Below are positions 11,641-23,380 of a stretch of DNA of 57,565 bases, in pieces (position 1 is the stretch's first letter; each line of letters begins with the position of its first letter). Source of the stretch: Cladochytrium replicatum (lineage: Eukaryota > Chytridiomycota > Chytridiomycetes > Cladochytriales > Cladochytriaceae); NCBI GenBank assembly GCA_025526935.1, contig JAHLKD010000154.1:1-57565 (forward strand), given 5' to 3'. A model generated the notes under the pieces. That model made no database searches. It saw nothing but the letters and a program-made list of their open reading frames with translations, and was not told the origin of the DNA. Both the position numbers and the translations under genes were made by a program.

Positions 11641-12311
11641 AAAAATAAAAATGGGGGGTTGGAGGAAGAAATGAAAGGATCAAAGGAAAAGAGCCAAGGA
11701 AGAGGAAAAGTCAAAAGAGTAAGTACAAAGTCCCGAGACAAGGTCAATCAAAACTGTACATCGGCGAAATACCATCACCACTGGAGAAAGTTATGAACAA
11801 TAATAATCCCCCATTCCTAATTCGAAGTAAGTCACCCGAGACTGCTGAAATAAATGGTACAGAAAAAGACGAAAATTGGATAGTTTCAAAATACAGAGAA
11901 CTAAACTTAGAAAACCTAAAACAAAAATGGGCAGAAAAAGTGAATCACTCATCATCTCCCTCGGTTAACTCTGATACAAACAATGCCCACAGAAACAGTC
12001 TCGAAGAAACAGACAATAATAAAAAGAAGCAAGGTGAAGATGGGATATAGATCAACAAGCTGAAGGGACGAGAAAATAATTTCTGTGATGAAGCATGAAG
12101 CTCAAAGTCGGATGGAAGGGTGGAACTGAAAAGAAAAAAGTGTAAGGATGAAAGGTGCGGGAGGAAAATGATATGAGAGAAGGAAATGCAAATTCTCTGA
12201 GTCCAGTGGCACTTTTTTTCGTGAGTGTTGAAGCTGTCATGTCTAAAAAGAAATATGTTGCGCGTCCTATCATCAAATCATCTAGGTGTAAAAAGGGAAC
12301 AGGGGCAATCC
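11641..12311. other. Intergenic, 3' flank of the phosphatase gene
   Basis: An A-rich region between two minus-strand genes. An 85-codon plus-strand frame at 11793-12050 is of low complexity (Asn, Lys, Ser) with no motif, and I do not call it a gene. Confidence 0.5.
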
Positions 12312-14476
12312 TTATAAGGCGGTAGCGACAGAATCCGGCCAGATGAGCGATTTCAACCCGTACGCACAGTCTATATGCGGCCGAACGTCGTCTACATTCG
12401 CGATCCCTTCCAAGAAATTCAAGACACTGAGGAGCTCCCCATCGGTCTAAAGTGCAGCAAATGAGCAAATGACGTCCATTCTGTGTATATTCGACTCACC
12501 TGACTGTCGTAGAACGACGTGATGGGAATCCCATTTGATACCTGGTACCCAAAGGCCTGTGGCGAGTTGTCTACAATGATAACCTTTGTCATATCGCGGC
12601 CCAAGATCGTCAGGTCCTTAAGGTAGTTCCCGTTGACCAGGATGCACGATTCGCGATAGAGCCGGTACCTTTGAACAAAAATCAGCACTACATTTCAAAA
12701 CCATTCTCCGATCCACCGCACTCACTTGATCCATTTGTGTTGAGGGTCAAGCAGATTCAATAGCTGGTCCGCATAGACCTTCTGGCTCGCCGTGAAAACA
12801 ACAACCTCGAACATCTCCGACACCCTCCTCAAAAAGCTCTTCCAATGCGGCCGCAGCTTTCCGTTCACATGGTACGTCACCCCTTCCACCTCGACATTGA
12901 ACTGCAGCCCGTCGTCCAGATCCATCCCCAGCGGTCCTTCTTCCTTCCTCATCGTTCGGCGACGGTTCGCGGTTCCCTGCGCTGGCGGTGGCGAGCTCGT
13001 GATGAAGCTACTGGCGCGGTCGGGCCGCACGTTCGTGTTGCAGTGCACGAGGGTCTCGTCGAGATCGAGGACGAGAGTGATCTTTTTGGAGTGCCGGGTT
13101 TTGCGTGGGAGAGCAAAAGGGCGGGTTCGGGAGGGGAGGTCGTCGATGCAAGGGAGGGTTCGGATGAATGCGTACGGATCGAATTCGTAGGGTTGAAGCT
13201 GTTGTGGGGTTTTGGGCGCAGTTGTTGATTCAGATTCAGGCGAGGTGGTGGTGGCAGAGGAGTTCAAGGTGTCAGCTTGTTCAGCAACGTTTTCTAGAAT
13301 GGTGACGGACTCAAAGGTGCTAAAACATGGGTCGCAGGATGCATCAACCAATGTGATGGAACTAGCATCACAAGGCAAGAACGGTGCACTGAGGTCCGAG
13401 CGCAACAAGGTTGTGTTGTCCGAGTACACCCCTTTGATGGGCGAGACGTGGCCGGAGTCCGTCAAGCAGGCTGTCATAAGAGTAGACGTCGAGCTGTACG
13501 ACGCTGCCGAGTCAGTATCATCGTCAGTCGACAAGAAACCGCTCTCCATCATCGAGAGCATTCCCCCAGACTTTGAGCAGTTCACATGTCGAGATGAAAT
13601 TAGAGCAGGAACATCCGTATCACCAATAGGCGACATGAGACCTTTTTCCATTGAAACTACAGACTCTGCTTGCACATCTGTGTTCTGGGACGACAAGAGC
13701 CCGTTCTCCATCATCAAAAGTAGTTCTCCAGACTCTGTTCTTTCATAGTTGCAGCTCGTGCAAGCACCAGTCGAGATGAGCCCATTTTCCATCAGCGATA
13801 GTTGCCTAGACTCTGTCCCTTCAAAGCTGCAGTTCATGAGCCGTGTCGATAAGAGAGAAGATCCATCTACGACAATGAGAGCGTCATTATCATCTGCAGC
13901 AGCATTCACCATTATCGCATCAACAGTCAGCGCTTGTATCTCCGATGACGACAGCGCAAAGTAGTCGATGGATGCAGTGTTTGTGCCTGAATTATAGAGC
14001 TGTACGTTGGTGTCACAAATGCCTAGTGCGCATTCGTCCTCCAGTTCCATCGCACAAGCGCCGTTGAAAGTAGTGGCTCTCTGCCAATTACATTCAGCAG
14101 GAGATACCTCGTCCATCACATTTGCATCCTTATTCTCTTTCTCAAGTGTTACTGTTTCACCTTCGACGGTCTCGTTCCGCTTGTCAACTGAAGACATATC
14201 AGCAACTGATAGGTTCGCCTCCACCGTTCGCGCAGCTTCCCTTCTCCTCCTCCGCTTCGCTCTGGCACTGGTAGGCGACAATTTGAATCGTTCAACAATA
14301 GCAATGGGATCGTGGTCCATCTTATCGAGTTCAGTGTTGACGAGATACGCGGAAGAGCGCGGAGAACGACGCCGTCTCCTGAGGTGTGAGGAACGAGAGT
14401 CTAGAGTCGGATTGGTTGAGGCATGCGAAGCGAGCAGTACATGATCGACTTCATGGTGTGATGGTGCAGCCATCAA
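12312..14476 (-). CDS. FCP1/SCP-type protein serine phosphatase (CTDSPL2-like)
   Basis: Three exons: 14476-12726, 12668-12500, 12446-12312, total 2055 nt and 684 aa. The C-terminal about 220 residues form an FCP1-homology HAD domain: the DxDxT nucleophile motif in [12 protein letters not shown], then [18 protein letters not shown], the [15 protein letters not shown] block and the final [13 protein letters not shown] block. Enzymes of this group remove phosphate from serine, for example in the RNA polymerase II C-terminal domain or Smad-type regulators. The long Ser/Thr-rich N-terminus (about 450 residues) is low in complexity and resembles the disordered N-terminus of CTDSPL2 in layout only. 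Both introns have clean gtgag donors and join conserved blocks in frame, which supports the model. Confidence 0.9.
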
Positions 14477-14640
14477 TCAGCAAGTCAAGGCAAGTCGGTT
14501 GTGATTGTGATTCTGATGTGATTCTGGCCAAGTGAGATCCGAGGGCTGAGGCTGGGACGCGGTAGGGTTAAGGGTTATTATACAAATTTGATTTGACCAG
14601 AATTAATATTGCTGAAGGATGGTTGGAGGGTTTGACATTC

Positions 14641-14870
14641 ATGTCGGACGAATCGGATTCGGGGGTTGGCGAGGAAGAAGAGGACTCGAATGGTGAGTAT
14701 GCCACTGGTTTATTTCTTCGATTTTTCAGAGAACTTATCCATTACAGATGAAGGACATTGGTATGCGGACTAGGATGAGTTTTCGGATCAAGACGAGAGG
14801 GGACCGGAATCTGATGACGGTTACTTGCATGGTTCGTGCCAGAGAATATCCAGCGGTGTTTATGAAGTAG
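14641..14870 (+). pseudogene. Possible remnant of an acidic N-terminal exon pair
   Basis: An ATG at 14641 opens an acidic frame (MSDESDSGVG...). It reaches a good donor (gtgagt, 14693) and an acceptor (ttacag, about 14749), after which the frame stays acidic but meets a TAG within ten codons. The continuation past the stop (DEFSDQDERGPESDDG) is still acidic, as if a longer protein had been interrupted. I do not recognise a family. It may be chance. Confidence 0.25.
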
Positions 14871-15957
14871 GGCGGGAAGGTCTGCGGGAACACTATCGTC
14901 TTTTGCTTTCAATTATCAAAACGCAGTTTCTGAGCCCTTGTCAGTAAACCAAGTGTCCTTCCCATTCTCTACGAACAAACTAATGTAATCCATTTAACGG
15001 CCTATGAGAGTATACCAACTTCGGCTGGAAGCGCCGTGCTCGTCGTCGTTCTCCAGGTGTGATAGTCCTCCGAATTTCGCTTCGTCCAGCATGCCGAAAT
15101 CTGTGATCTCCCAAAAAAATACGTGTCAGAAACTCGGCAGATCACGATCCCTTTCCGGAGAGCCGAGTTGGTGTAAAAGTTTACATACCCGTTCTGCGAG
15201 AGCCAGCCGTCCTTGGTGTCGTCGTACGTGGACACGGAGATGTACCCCATCATATCATCCGATTTGGCGCCTACGTGGGCAAAGACTGCGCTTCCGTACC
15301 ACGGAGTGCATTCCGTCAGCACCGACCAAATGTCGCCTCGATCGAGCCCCCGACTGAACAGTGCGCGACGGCTTTGTCGCGTTCCGATTCAACCAATTTC
15401 AATTTTTCCCACCCCTAACCGCAATGCCGTTTGTAGAGATCTCGGCAGTGACGATCATTTCGAAGGATCTGGGTAGTATACTTGAGCTCGTCTTCGAATT
15501 TTTGCTCAATGATGTATTAGTGTGGTATATCCTCCTGCCGTCCATGCGGCGCTAGGTTTTTGTTGAACCCTGGCTCGCGTTCACGATTTGGCCAACTGCG
15601 AAAACGACAATGTTCCTTTTGAACAACAGCAGCACAGCTTCCCCGTAGAGCTTGTATCTCACTGCTTGATTTATTTCGACGCCCCACATCAATCATTACA
15701 ATTGTGCTCATTCTATCTTCTCTCTCTATTCTCACCGGCAGAACGCTTGTGGTGGAATCCACCTCCCTCATCCACCACTATAGAACAAATCGAACAAATC
15801 TTCGATCTCCTCACCACCAGGAAAGCGTCAGAAGAAGTAATCAAAGAGGCGTACATCAAGATCAACGCAGTTTGTAGTTTGGGGCAGGCCAGAAAAGCTT
15901 GTCGTCAATGTCTGTGCAGCATCGCCCATACCAGACTGTTCAACACCTAGAAGTTAC
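14871..15957. other. Region with only weak coding signal
   Basis: Several frames of 80-120 codons overlap on both strands (for example minus 15322-15002 and plus 15588-15950). None has a recognisable domain, and the plus frame lacks an ATG near its start. The plus frame contains a block (FPVELVSHCLIYFD) faintly like an F-box start, but not enough to name. I regard the stretch as decayed or unidentified. Confidence 0.35.
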
Positions 15958-16034
15958 ACTATTTCCCTTCCACACCTAGTCTTTGGTGCTCTTATGCTAT
16001 TTCCCTTCAACACCTAATCTTGGGGTGCTCAATT
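15958..16034. repeat. Two-unit tandem repeat of about 38 bp
   Basis: The block ctatttcccttccacaccta at about 15958, followed by gtctttggtgctcttatg, recurs immediately from about 15994 with a few substitutions (ctatttcccttcaacaccta, then atcttggggtgctcaatt). It lies directly outside the left arm of the inverted repeat at 16040-16330. Confidence 0.7.
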
Positions 16035-16039
16035 ATGCC

Positions 16040-16330
16040 CCTCATTGGTTGAATTGTGAATCGGCTTTATATCCGAGACAGCGAGTCCCATCAACACTTT
16101 TGACAATTGTTGTAGCCGTACGCCATTTTACCGCCATGATAAACAAATCTAACACCACTCGTCATCACCGTCGCTGCCAGAGACAACGACGAAGATTCAT
16201 TCCATTGGAGTGAGAACAAATCCGAAGCTGCTGCTTCTTCATCGGCATCCGGGCCGAGATTCATCATCTTCCAGACCCAACCGAGGGCTCGCTGTCTCGG
16301 ATATGAGGCCGATGCACAATTCAATGAGCG
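16040..16330. repeat. Inverted repeat, arms of about 48 bp around a 190-bp spacer
   Basis: Left arm 16040-16088 and right arm 16283-16330 are imperfect reverse complements. They share the cores ttgaattgtg and atccgagacagcgag with few mismatches. The unit has the form of a MITE or foldback element, but I found no clear target duplication. Confidence 0.65.
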
Positions 16331-16334
16331 ACGT

Positions 16335-16866
16335 GATTGTGTACCTGAGATCACCAATGTACCTCCTTGGTTTTGCACAGTCTGGTATGGTCGATAAATA
16401 AATCATATACGGCATCATTTCTGCGCTGAAAGACAAACCTTGTTGATGACTGGACGCATCCGAAATACATGTAGTCTTTGTCCAAGTATCCAACAACTTA
16501 CGCTTGCGCGACCGCTTTTGGCGTTGCTCTGTTGTGTCCTGCCAAACGAATCCATGATACCCTTTTTCTTCGTTAACGAGCTGTGAAGAACCCCAAAAGT
16601 ACGGCAACTGTTGATCATCCAATCCCCACACGCCAGGACTCCCCGCCGGCTCCAAATTACACACCTTCTGCACTCTCCGACACACCTCCAGATATCTGAA
16701 AACACGCCACGAATCAATCTATACCCAACAGCATGTTCCTTTCTCTCCATCCCTTATAAACATACGCAGCCCAACCGCCTTTCGATCCTCGGAATTCAGG
16801 TACGCGATCCAGCTCCAAACAGCACAACCACCCCACGAAGGAAAAGCTCGAGCGCTCCCGAAATGC
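16335..16866 (-). pseudogene. Degenerate PP2A activator (PTPA / PPP2R4) fragment
   Basis: The minus strand reads a clear PTPA block: YLEVCRRVQKV, then LEPAGSPGVWGLDD and FWGSSQL, the signature around the PTPA catalytic cleft. PTPA is a prolyl isomerase that activates protein phosphatase 2A. Upstream, past a plausible 75-bp intron (GTATGT donor near 16769, acceptor near 16695), lies a GWLCCLEL block. Downstream a DKDYMYFGCV block sits in a different frame. The first about 120 residues and the C-terminal part of PTPA are absent, and at least two one-base shifts are needed to follow the family. The fragment ends against the inverted repeat. Best read as a relic, though a poorly sequenced live gene cannot be excluded for the middle part alone. 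Confidence 0.6.
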
Positions 16867-16983
16867 CGTGTCCGACCCCATCAGATGATTAATTTTATTA
16901 ATTGGAAATTGAGTTTATGGCTGTGGAAATTATAAAGATTACTCGCGGTGGCTTCAACATGCAGATCACGGACAGACTGTGGA

Positions 16984-17877
16984 ATGGCTGAAGAGCCGGG
17001 AGATATACCGAACGGAGCAGGAGACAGCACGGTCACAGAGTTCTCGACATACGAGGAGTACCTCGACAGCCAGATCACGCCTCTTGATCTATACTACCTC
17101 GAGGCATTTACACAAAAACTACCAGAGATCCCTTCCTGCTTTTAATTTTTGTACTCATCAGGACAAGGAACTCGCGCGGCAGCTCGTGGAGCTGGGCTAC
17201 CGCGGATCAGGCGAGCCTCTCAAGCGCGAGGAATTCGAACAGCGGAAGAAAGCCGCAGAGAACTTTCGCCTCTCCAAACGCCTCGCGGTCAAGGTCCTCA
17301 GCTCGCAGGGGAAGGATCTCCAGGGTTACCCGTTCTTACAGGCGCTCGCGGAGAGGGAGGAAGCGAACAGAAGTGGGAAACTCACCGTAAAAAATTCTTA
17401 TACGCGAACTAAGTTGGTCACAACATTGATTTTTTCTTCCCCTCTAGTCCATCTTGTTTATTCGCACGCTCAACTCGAAGAACCAGGAGATCTCGGGCTA
17501 CATCGACTACGCCCACAGACTCAAATCGGAAAACTTTGAGCCGTACTTTGCGCGTCTGCGGCCGTTCGTGCCCCGGACGTCCGACATGAGCTTTTACAAC
17601 TGGGAGACCCAGACGTGCACATCAAACTCCACGCCCAATTTCCAGGTCATCGCGGACAACGAGAACGGACTCTTGTTCAAGAATAAGCGGGACAGGAAGA
17701 TCATCAACGTCGATCCAAAGGTATTTGAAAAGACACAACCGTGAGTGGCATCGCGGCAAAGTTTCATTTGCCATGCAGGAAGAGAAACCTGGCGACAATA
17801 CAACTAGGACAGTGATTGCTGCACAGGAACACATCCAAGTCGTCATATACGACCACCTCACCCGCCGAAAGTCTTAG
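16984..17877 (+). CDS. CFAP299: Cilia- and flagella-associated protein 299 (CFAP299)
   Basis: Four exons: 16984-17103, 17162-17386, 17448-17720, 17779-17877, total 717 nt and 238 aa, close to the human protein's length. Conserved blocks in order are [77 protein letters not shown] and the C-terminal [16 protein letters not shown]299 is a small protein found almost only in organisms with motile cilia; its molecular role is poorly known. Intron 1 (17104-17161) begins with GC rather than GT; introns 2 and 3 are GT-AG. A Met 12 codons upstream in frame (16948) is an alternative start. Strong indication that the organism makes flagellated cells. Confidence 0.93.
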
Positions 17878-18114
17878 AAAAACAGTCCGACAGCTTAAAG
17901 GTTAAAATGTAAATGCTTTTCGTGATGCGACATGAAAACAATTCGATCCTTACAAACAGTTAATTAATAAAAAGAAGAGATAGTCTACTTGGAGCAACGG
18001 AAACGTAATTCAAACATAACATGAAACACCAATCGATACCCAAACCAGTTGAGGATTTTTCAAGAATACACCCACCACATATTCCAATCAAGTTTCTGTG
18101 TTCCTCTCCTCACA

Positions 18115-20011
18115 TCACGATTCGCTCCTCCCATCCGACCCCTCTTCCTCCCCTTCATCGTCATCCTCCTCCCCACCGCTCTCCTCCTTCTCCCTGCCTC
18201 TCGATGCCACCGGCGCCGAAGCGTTTGGCCCAGGACCCGCCTGACTCCCACCGCCTCGGCCGCTCTTAAACAACGGCAAGAAGTTCCCCACGATCGCAAG
18301 CGGCACGTCGAATATATCCCTCTTGATCGTAAAGCACATTGCGCACGGCACACCGCGCTTCGACGGCGTGACCAGCACGCAGTTCGTCATCACGCTCTGC
18401 TGCGAGTTGTCGAACGCGATCAGCGAGAATTTCTCCCAGTAGTCCACCGCCGAGGCAGAATCCATCAGCTCGTAAATGTAGGTTTTCTTGGTGAGCAGTT
18501 CGTCGCGCCGCCATTCGGTAAGGAGGGAAAACTCTTTTCCGACGAGGGCGATCTCTCCTGTGCGGCGCCAAACTACGGTGGGCGTACCAGAGTACCCAAT
18601 AAGCTTGTCAAACTCCTAGAAATATTAAACATTAGATACGAATAGCTAACAAAGTAATTCCGTTGATTACTCACAAGAAGAGTACGCTGGAAGCTTTTCT
18701 CCATAAATATCAGATCTTCCTCCGAAAGATTCAAAATCTGAGCCATAAACGACGGCCTGAAATCCGCGAGTGATCGACATATTCTCATGATATCCCTCTT
18801 CTCCATTCTAATAATACCTTTGTGAATAAAGTATCTCACGTCATAGCTCCCTGTATGCACATACCTCTCTTTGACGTATTTCACAAGATAGTGGAACCCC
18901 TCTCGATAATCATACGGTTTCACAACAGCCGTGTAAACTTCCCTCGGGCTGGTGTTTTCAGGAAAGTGGAGGACGCCTGACCGCTTCGAGAGACCGCTTC
19001 CGGCCGACTGCGGCCGCGACAGGCGCGGCGGTGGAGGTTGCGGCGGCTCCATCGCCGCACCATTGAAATTCTGCTGCTGCTGTGCTACCGCTACGGGATC
19101 CGGGTTCAAAAACCCGGGATGTGATCCGAGAACACCGGACGACGACAACTGCGGTAGCGCAGACGGCGACGATGTCGCGACGGCCGCAGCGACGGCGGCG
19201 GCGTGCTGCAACTCCGGTGTGATTGCGGACAAGTCTGTGAACTGCGGGGACTGCAGGTGCGGGGCGTTGAGCATGCTGGATAGGAACGCATATTCGAGGT
19301 TGATGGTTTCGGAGCCAAAGTTGAATGCGGGGAGCGGGAGGAGCGAGTGCGGCGTTTCGAGGGTGTGCGGTGGTGGCAAAGCTGGGTCGGTTGAGGAGTG
19401 GGCCATGGTTGAATCAGCTGGGCATTAGGTGCGTGAGAACACTTGTCAACACATATGGGTGGCAAAAGGGCATACATAAAAGCTGGCTGAAGGTCGTCAA
19501 TGCGGAGTTTCCAGGCGTTGCTGTTAAGGACGGCGAAGTGACCGCAGGGGTTTCGCCTGTGGAACCAGGAGGAGAGCAAAAGGGATTCAGCTACATATCC
19601 CAGGAACTCCACCAACGGCTCATCGACTTACCACCAGAGACCCCACCTTCGAGTAGGTATTTCGCTCTCTTTCTCGAGCCGTCCGCACAGGTGTCTGCAA
19701 GGTCTCGCTTGATGCATCTCGTACACGGACGAACTGTTCTAATTTTATTAACATTTTGATGATCGAGATTGAAAAGATGCAAACCACTCACGGTCGTCGC
19801 ATGTAAGGTGAGCCCGTTGGCAATGCTGGCATGCTCTGGCAGCTTTGCGTCGTTTTGAGCTTGTGCCGTTGGTCCCAGATTTATTAGAGCTGTGAGGTTG
19901 AGATTGTTGCGGAGTCAAGTCAGGGGACTGGCTCCCAGATGGCGATGAATCGGCAGTAGCGATGATGTCGTTGTCGCTGTTTCTGTGGTACAGATTTGAG
20001 TGCTGGTGCAT
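18115..20011 (-). CDS. ERT1: Zn2Cys6 transcription factor of the ERT1/AcuK family
   Basis: Four exons: 20011-19792, 19733-19632, 19417-18675, 18615-18115, total 1566 nt and 521 aa. Residues about 65-100 form the zinc cluster (ACQHCQRAHLTCDD, then RPCTRCIKRDLADTC), split by intron 1. The C-terminal half carries the PAS-like region typical of ERT1/AcuK: ADFRPSFMAQ, the FQRTLL-EFDKLIGYSGTPTVV junction across intron 3, and IKRDIFDVP. In ascomycetes this family activates gluconeogenesis genes. The middle is Ala/Pro/Gln-rich and low in complexity, and the tail is Glu/Asp-rich. The family is fungal, which fixes the kingdom. Targets in this organism are unknown. Confidence 0.9.
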
Positions 20012-20679
20012 GGCTCGGAAATATCTCTGAAGTGCTGCGACCGGGACAAGCAGGAGATGAGATGGGACACGGGGATGAGGTGCCGGGAAGGTCCGATTTA
20101 TTGATTTATTGAAATGAAATTCACATATTTAACAGAAAATAACAATAGAAGAGAAAAAGGAAACCGAAAACGCAAAGGCAAAGGTAAAGGCAAACAAATG
20201 CACGACCACTTTGTTGGGAATGAATGGGATCTCGTAAGGGAGTAAGGTCTGTCTGTCATGGTGAACACAAAAAGGGGTCTGATCTCTCAAATACAAATCG
20301 CAGAGGCAAATAAAAGGAAAACACTAAAAACAACTCTCTTTCTGCAAAGGGGAGCGTGCTGCAATCTCCCTCCAATTGAACCAGTTGTTGGCCGTGCAAA
20401 AAAACAAAGATGTACACGACCTGGTGGTGAGAAATCGTATCCCAAACAAGAAAATCCAAAAGGGAATTTACGTCCAAATCCGAATCAAGAATCTCACCCA
20501 AATTTCCAAAAATCTATTCAAAAACGAAACAAAAACAATAACGAAAAAAACGCAAATCTCTTCCTTTTTCCCCTTCCGTTTCTGCACCCCCAAAGGGAAG
20601 GAGTCTTGTATCGTTCGTTCGCGAATAAAAAAAAAATATAGAAATAAAAAAATCATTCTGGACAATCTGGTTGCATCCT
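20012..20679. other. Intergenic, A/T-rich
   Basis: Promoter side of the ERT1-like gene and 3' side of the GT2-like gene, with poly-A and A-rich tracts. No conserved coding block seen. Confidence 0.5.
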
Positions 20680-22676
20680 TCAATCGTCCTCGTTCTCAAC
20701 CATCTTTTGGGCTACAACGTACTTCTCCTTGCTCCCTCTCACAAGCGACCGGACCGCCGCCTCCGTAGACGGCAGCGTCATAAAGAACAGCGCAGAGAAT
20801 CCCAGCCACAAAAAATCCGTCAGGTACCTCCACTCCCTCGGCCTGTTGTTATCCGCCACGTGGCTCGCCGGACTGTTCAGCTTCACGTTCGACGCCATCC
20901 GTCGCGGCGTCCCGTTCTGGTTGTTGCTGTGGTGGTGGTGGTGGTGCGGCGCGTGTGCAGGCGGCGCGGCCTCCTTCTTCAACAAATCGCGCTCAATCTG
21001 CCGGTGGTAGTACTCGTACATGAATGCATTGATCAGCAGCGGCGAGGACGCAATCGTCGACATGAGCTTCGCGGCAAACCAGATGTTCGACCACAGCTTT
21101 GCTGTCGCGAGCGACACCCCGAGCGCACTCAGTCCACCTTCGGTTCCGTAGTTGGCAACGTCAAACAGTCCAGGCCTAAGGAACTCGAACAGTGGCACGC
21201 CGGCCATCATGAGCCACCCGGCTGTTGTGGGTACAATGTGGGCTTCGAGTGTCAGCCAGCAGATCTGGATGCGGTCGAGGAGGAAGGAGAGGTTGAACGA
21301 GTTCTGTGGGTTCGAGGGTGCACGTGCGGCATTGCGGAGCGCGTAGGCCGTGTCCGCAACCCCAAAGTAGTGTCGCTTCGCTTGCACGTAGCGAGCTTTG
21401 ATGTTGTCAAACCAGCCAGTCGTTTGCACGTTGGCTTGATTGATCGGGACGTAGATGGGAATCATGCGCATTGCACCTTCCGTTTTGAAGAAACATTTCA
21501 GACCCCTATTCCAATAATGGCAAATTTAGCCTTGACGTCACCCGATGTTTCAGAATCCTTTACATGTGCATGTCTTCTCCAATCGAGGCAAAATCCGTGT
21601 CCCAGTATCCAACCTTGTCGGCGAGAACCTGCAACATCAAAGAGATCACATCAACTTAAAATGCTCCAAGAAAACCGCTAACCGTCAACTTCCCACCCTT
21701 CTCATCTTCTCACTCTTCTCGCACTCCCTTACCATGCTGAGCGAGTAGTTGGATGCCGCAAACATCAGTCCCCTCGGGTTCGCCAAGTTCTGCAAGTGCA
21801 TAATGCTCCACATAATGTCCGTCGCCCGGACCGGCGCAGGAACCGAGAACGCATTCCGCGAGAAAAAGATGGGCGGGCAGTACACCACAGAGTACGGGTC
21901 CACCGCGTCCGCAGCCGCACGCTCAAGGCACGAGATGTACAATTCCGGGATCCCGGAGTCGGCGTCGCTCACAGTGACCATCATTTGCTTCATCGGGATA
22001 CCCTTGCGGCTCAGAACACCGCTCGCGGTTCGAACTGCATAGTTAACTGAAAGAAATGCAAAAAGTGCGGATAAATAACAAAGTTTCCAAATAATGTTGT
22101 GAGAGAAAAGCATCCCGCCAATAAGTTACAGCCGGGAGACTTCTTGCAAGGATCGCTTTTCTGTGACTCACCATTGGAACCCTTTCCGGCCGACTCTCCC
22201 GGGATATTCGGCGGATGGAAAGTTATGATAAAGTCCTTGAACGAATCCTCAAACTCCTCTCTCAGCGCCTTTGCCTTCTCTACGCTCTCCAACTCCCGTT
22301 CCTCCATAGCCAGCACAATCACATAATTCGTTTTCGCAGCCCTGTGGCTTCCCAGCCTTGAGACTGTCTTCCTCAGTAGCGGCAGCGGCTCGCAGTAATT
22401 CGGTAGCACGAAGAGGTGTAAGTGCGCGATCTCGGCCACGACGAGGCCCTTGGACTCGATGTCGTTGGCTCTTGCGATGGTGTCCAGGACGCGGGGGAAG
22501 GCAAGGCTGAACTTGAACATGTGCGAGCATGAGAGGAGGAAGAAGGCAGAAAAGTAGACGAGGAGGAAGGCGGAGTGGAAGAGCGGGAAGAAGACTGGGC
22601 CAATGACGATGGAAACGATGGAGATGGCGATGGCGGAGGGGATAACGAGATCGAAGACGTCCTTCTCTGGTGGCAT
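20680..22676 (-). CDS. Multipass glycosyltransferase family 2-like protein
   Basis: Four exons: 22676-22172, 22046-21733, 21628-21564, 21505-20680, total 1710 nt and 569 aa. Two hydrophobic segments sit in the first 60 residues and several more in the last 250. Between them is a cytosolic GT-A-like domain with an aspartate motif (TVSDADSGIPELY) and an IGEDMHM motif where family 2 enzymes carry the ED acceptor-site residues. The layout resembles processive GT2 enzymes, but I see no QxxRW motif, so chitin or cellulose synthesis is not supported. A His-run linker and an acidic end close the protein. Exon 3 is only 65 nt. Specific product unknown. Confidence 0.75.
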
Positions 22677-23380
22677 CGTCTTTTTATCTGTTGCGTGTGT
22701 GTGTGTTGGGGATGTGGGTTGGTGGATTTGGAGGATTCGCGGGGAGAAAGGAAGATTAACACCCGGATGACGGTTTTCGGATTTGAAAAAGGGGAAAAAC
22801 GCGAGTCGACGGGCTGTGCAATGAAGCAGGGAGGAACGAGATAAGGAAAGGCTGGCGAGAGTCGTAGAGTTGGAGAGAGAGTGTTATTCACAGTATAAAA
22901 TGTATGAGGAGAGAGCAGCACTCGTCACGGCAGGGATCGGAGGGGCTACGTGGGAGGGACGGCGGACGTGAGGTTATTCCACCGTGTGCTAAATATCAGG
23001 ATGGATGGCACAACTGCCGAGCGGAAGTATTAAATTTGAAAAAACAAAGGAAAGAAAAAACAGATCCCATGAACCGAATGCATGGACATAATGGAACAAT
23101 CGACTCTTTCCGTTGGTGCTTGCTTCGTCATTACAAAACGTTCTGTTGGCCGATGCGACATCCTCCCATTTGTTATGTCACCAGACCAGCGAACTGGACG
23201 ATAGTATTCGCAGCACGCATGCACTGCGCATTGCTGCCACAAGGGTTAACACAAAAATTACGAAAAATTCAATCTTCTACCCAGAAAGGTCCTGTTTGCT
23301 TGTCGACACCGTGACTTAGTCGAGATCTTTCTGATACTTTGCAAAGATATTGATAACACACACAGAGTCAAGCAATCCCG
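22677..23380. other. Intergenic
   Basis: Upstream of the GT2-like gene and downstream of the dynein stop. It includes a TG-rich stretch near 22690-22725. No coding block recognised. Confidence 0.5.

Noticed and set aside
11793-12050. 85-codon plus-strand frame as a gene
   Set aside because: Low-complexity Asn/Lys/Ser composition in the A-rich 3' flank of a minus-strand gene, with no motif.
12052-12468. 138-codon minus frame as a separate gene
   Set aside because: It overlaps the last exon of the phosphatase in another frame. The phosphatase exon continues a conserved domain; this frame does not.
12792-14444. Long plus-strand frames opposite the phosphatase
   Set aside because: Antisense shadows of a GC-rich coding exon. 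They contain no domain and shift between frames.
20680-21681. 336-codon plus-strand frame
   Set aside because: Arg/His-rich shadow of the GT2-like gene on the other strand.
22680-22725. TG-rich stretch upstream of the GT2-like gene as a microsatellite of note
   Set aside because: Only a few GT repeats; ordinary for a promoter region.
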